Assembly: GCF_015210005.1 (NCBI RefSeq)
Contig: NZ_MU158698.1
Span: 627,099 to 691,098, forward strand
Length of the DNA stretch: 64,000 nt
Direction: 5' to 3'
From: Sphingobacterium hungaricum
Lineage (GTDB): Bacteria > Bacteroidota > Bacteroidia > Sphingobacteriales > Sphingobacteriaceae
Of the stretch, positions 62,379 to 64,000 are shown piece after piece; position 1 is the stretch's first letter, and every line of letters starts with the position of its first letter. The translations under genes and the position numbers were made by a program. A model generated the notes under the pieces. It was not told where the DNA came from and searched no databases. It saw only the letters and a list, made by a program, of their open reading frames with translations.

Positions 62379-62897
62379 ATGAATAAGTTAGAATTTAATA
62401 CCATGGTAATCCAGCATTCAGATTCATTAAAATCTTATGCTAAAAACTTTACAAGAGATCAAGATGATGCAAATGATCTTGTTCAAGACACCTTACTTAA
62501 AGCCGTAACTTACTTTAATAATTTCCGCGAGGGAACAAACTTAAAAGGTTGGTTATATACGATAATGAAAAATACATTTATCAATAATTATCGCAGGATT
62601 GTAAAGACAAATTCTTTTATCACAAAAGAAGAAGAAATATCACACAGCAATTTGGTTGTTTCAGCAACTAAAAATAAAGGCGAGAACAAATTTGTTATGG
62701 AAGACATCAATTACGCGTTGGGCAAGTTAACTGATGATTACTACGTTCCATTCACTATGTATTTTGAAGGTTACAAGTACCACGAAATTTCGGAACATTT
62801 AAATATTCCAATCGGTACTGTGAAAACAAGAATTCACGTTGCTCGTAAAGCAATGAAAAAAACATTATCCGCTTACAAATACGAGGTAGAATCGTAG
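62379..62897 (+). CDS. ECF-type RNA polymerase sigma factor
   Basis: The 172-residue protein has sigma region 2 (HSDSLKSYAKNFTRDQDDANDLVQDTLLKAV and LKGWLYTIMKNTFINNYRR) and region 4 (DDYYVPFTMYFEGYKYHEISEHLNIPIGTVKTRIHVARKAMKKTL). It belongs to the short ECF group common in Bacteroidetes. No anti-sigma gene or FecR-type gene follows; the next gene is a cytochrome b5-like protein. The target promoters are unknown. Confidence 0.93.
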   Translation: MNKLEFNTMVIQHSDSLKSYAKNFTRDQDDANDLVQDTLLKAVTYFNNFREGTNLKGWLYTIMKNTFINNYRRIVKTNSFITKEEEISHSNLVVSATKNKGENKFVMEDINYALGKLTDDYYVPFTMYFEGYKYHEISEHLNIPIGTVKTRIHVARKAMKKTLSAYKYEVES

Positions 62898-62919
62898 TTT
62901 TGTAAAAACGATAATTGTC

Positions 62920-63165
62920 TTGGATCAAAATACAGCACTTCCTGAATACACGAAAAGCAAATTAGCGCTTCGTAATGGACAAGACAAAGAGCAGATCTGG
63001 ATTGCTTACAATGGATTGATTTATGATGTTACTGAGAGCAGGTTGTGGAAGAACGGAAAGCATTATGAACATTGGGCAGGCCAAGATTTGACCGAAGAGT
63101 TAGCGGATGCACCCCACACAGAATCCGTTTTTAAGAAATTTAAGATTATAGGAAAACTGATTTGA
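62920..63165 (+). CDS. Small cytochrome b5-like domain protein
   Basis: The 81-residue protein looks like a cytochrome b5-type heme/steroid-binding domain: YTKSKLALRNGQDKEQIWIAYNGLIYDVTESRLWKNGKHYEHWAGQDLTEELADAPHTESVFKKF; the two His (HYEHW and PHTES) are candidate haem ligands. The usual HPGG motif is absent, so it may be a lipid or steroid-binding MAPR relative. It starts at TTG 62920, as no in-frame ATG precedes it. Its last codons lie inside the hairpin at 63161-63192. Confidence 0.75.
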   Translation: MDQNTALPEYTKSKLALRNGQDKEQIWIAYNGLIYDVTESRLWKNGKHYEHWAGQDLTEELADAPHTESVFKKFKIIGKLI

Positions 63166-63192
63166 GATAAGCGATTATTCGCTTATCTCAAA
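63161..63192. terminator. Two-way hairpin across convergent stop codons
   Basis: TTTGAGATAAGCGA (63161-63174) is perfectly repeated in reverse complement at 63179-63192 around the loop TTAT. The left arm contains the cytochrome b5-like stop codon and the loop contains the PfkB stop codon, so the right arm encodes the last residues of PfkB. It likely terminates both transcripts. Confidence 0.7.
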
Positions 63193-64000
63193 TTTTGTTA
63201 AGGCAATAAACTGCTGAATTCTTTCGCGAATCATCTCCTGCGATAAAGTTTGCAACTTTTCAGAACCAAATTCTTCAACACAGAACGAAGCCAATGCAGA
63301 TCCAAAAATAACCGCATTTTTCATGTTTGTAAAATTCACGCTATTTACTTTCGCCAAGTATCCAATAAATCCCCCTGCGAATGCGTCGCCTGCACCTGTA
63401 GGATCAAATACATCTGCTAAAGGAAGAGCTGGAGCCGAGAATATTTGGTTTTCACCGAATAATAAAGCGCCGTGTTCGCCTTTTTTGATGATTAGGTACT
63501 GAGGTCCCATTGTAAGAATTTTCTGAGCAGCTTTGACTAAAGAATATTCTCCAGACAATTGTCTTGCTTCAGCATCGTTGATGGTTAATACGTTCACACG
63601 TTGAAGCACTTCTTTCAAATCCTCCAATGCTACGTCCATCCAAAAATTCATCGTGTCTAAGACAACTAATTTTGGTTTGTTCTGCAATTGACCTAGAGTT
63701 GCAATCTGTACTTGCGGAGTTAAGTTCCCCAATAGCAAATACTCGCAATCTTGATAAGAAGCTGGCAATTTAGGATCAAAATTTTCTAATACATTTAATT
63801 CAGTGATTAATGTATCTCTGCTGTTCATATCATTATGATATTTTCCAGACCAGAAAAATGACTTCCCGCCTTTGATAATCTCGATTCCATCGACATCGAT
63901 TCCTTTGTCCGTTAGGATCTTCAAATTATCGTCTCCAAAGTCTTCTCCGATTATACTAACAACTTTGATATCATCGTACAAGAAAGAAGCTGAAAGGCTA
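63175..64000 (-). CDS. PfkB-family sugar kinase, 5' end outside window
   Basis: The reading frame is open to the window edge: the codons before the first start candidate encode SLSASFLYDDIKVVSIIGEDF, the interior of a PfkB sequence, so the real N-terminus (normally with the GG motif of the family) lies beyond 64000. Visible are VLTINDAEARQLSG, LIIKKGEHGALLF and the anion-hole/catalytic DVFDPTGAGDAFAGGFIGYLA. These kinases phosphorylate ribose, fructose or nucleosides. The substrate is not predictable. Confidence 0.88.
   Translation of the reverse strand, partial: SLSASFLYDDIKVVSIIGEDFGDDNLKILTDKGIDVDGIEIIKGGKSFFWSGKYHNDMNSRDTLITELNVLENFDPKLPASYQDCEYLLLGNLTPQVQIATLGQLQNKPKLVVLDTMNFWMDVALEDLKEVLQRVNVLTINDAEARQLSGEYSLVKAAQKILTMGPQYLIIKKGEHGALLFGENQIFSAPALPLADVFDPTGAGDAFAGGFIGYLAKVNSVNFTNMKNAVIFGSALASFCVEEFGSEKLQTLSQEMIRERIQQFIALTKFEISE

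Overview
The window comes from a low-GC member of the Bacteroidetes, most likely a Sphingobacteriaceae such as Sphingobacterium. The signs are promoter boxes of the TAnnTTTG type, a DAHP synthase fused to chorismate mutase, a fused E1 alpha-beta 2-oxoacid dehydrogenase, the nadK/porG/uppS/bamA/ompH gene order, a PorT-family protein, DUF3078 and DUF4290 proteins, and a GlsB/GlsA-like lipid gene pair. The genus is an inference; the phylum is secure.

The accessory region is 1-5.9 kb. A CRISPR array of 21 repeats and 20 spacers (79-1435) lies directly downstream of a single large effector on the minus strand (1543-4980). This is Cas13b, with two HEPN RxxxxH motifs, so the locus is an RNA-targeting type VI-B system. 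No csx27, csx28, cas1 or cas2 is visible in the window. Pairing-preserving repeat variants, the position of the one decayed repeat, and spacers that read as mRNA sense on the plus strand all suggest the array is transcribed on the minus strand, co-directionally with cas13b. Several spacers look phage-derived (a YopX-like motif, collagen-like glycine repeats) and one covers a ribosome binding site plus start codon.

The rest is mainly chromosomal housekeeping. 6-9.2 kb: HxlR regulator with DoxX, truncated haemoglobin, M1 peptidase. 9.3-15 kb: mreB-mreC-mreD-mrdA-rodA, the rod-shape elongation machinery. 15-17.4 kb: nucleoside phosphorylase, YigZ family, EamA transporter. 17.4-23.2 kb: an aromatic amino acid operon (pheA, DAHP synthase/chorismate mutase, aroA, aroC, ROK kinase) preceded by a leader peptide with six consecutive aromatic codons and mutually exclusive hairpins, a clear candidate for translation-coupled attenuation. 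23.2-36 kb: oxoacid dehydrogenase, Nudix, rlmH, DUF3078, YceI, murA, DUF4290, pcrA and dnaB. The 411-bp gap at 35.8-36.2 kb has a perfect DnaA box. 36.2-41.3 kb: menaquinone methyltransferase, PorT, SDR, YqeY, GNAT, GlsB/GlsA. 41.5-48.8 kb: CBS protein, NAD kinase, PorG, UppS, BamA and two OmpH/Skp chaperones, an envelope biogenesis cluster. 49-51.2 kb: two HdrC/HdrB-like Fe-S proteins and tRNA-Leu(GAG). 51.2-64 kb: Ppx/GppA, Gfo/Idh/MocA oxidoreductase, lipoprotein, PEP carboxylase, Ohr, FUSC, YpdA, TetR, MurB, ECF sigma, cytochrome b5-like protein, and a PfkB kinase cut by the window end.

Several small elements are recorded too: a 42-aa membrane protein, a 42-aa ORF divergent from the ECF sigma gene, two perfect hairpins spanning the stop codons of convergent genes, and long inverted repeats near promoters.
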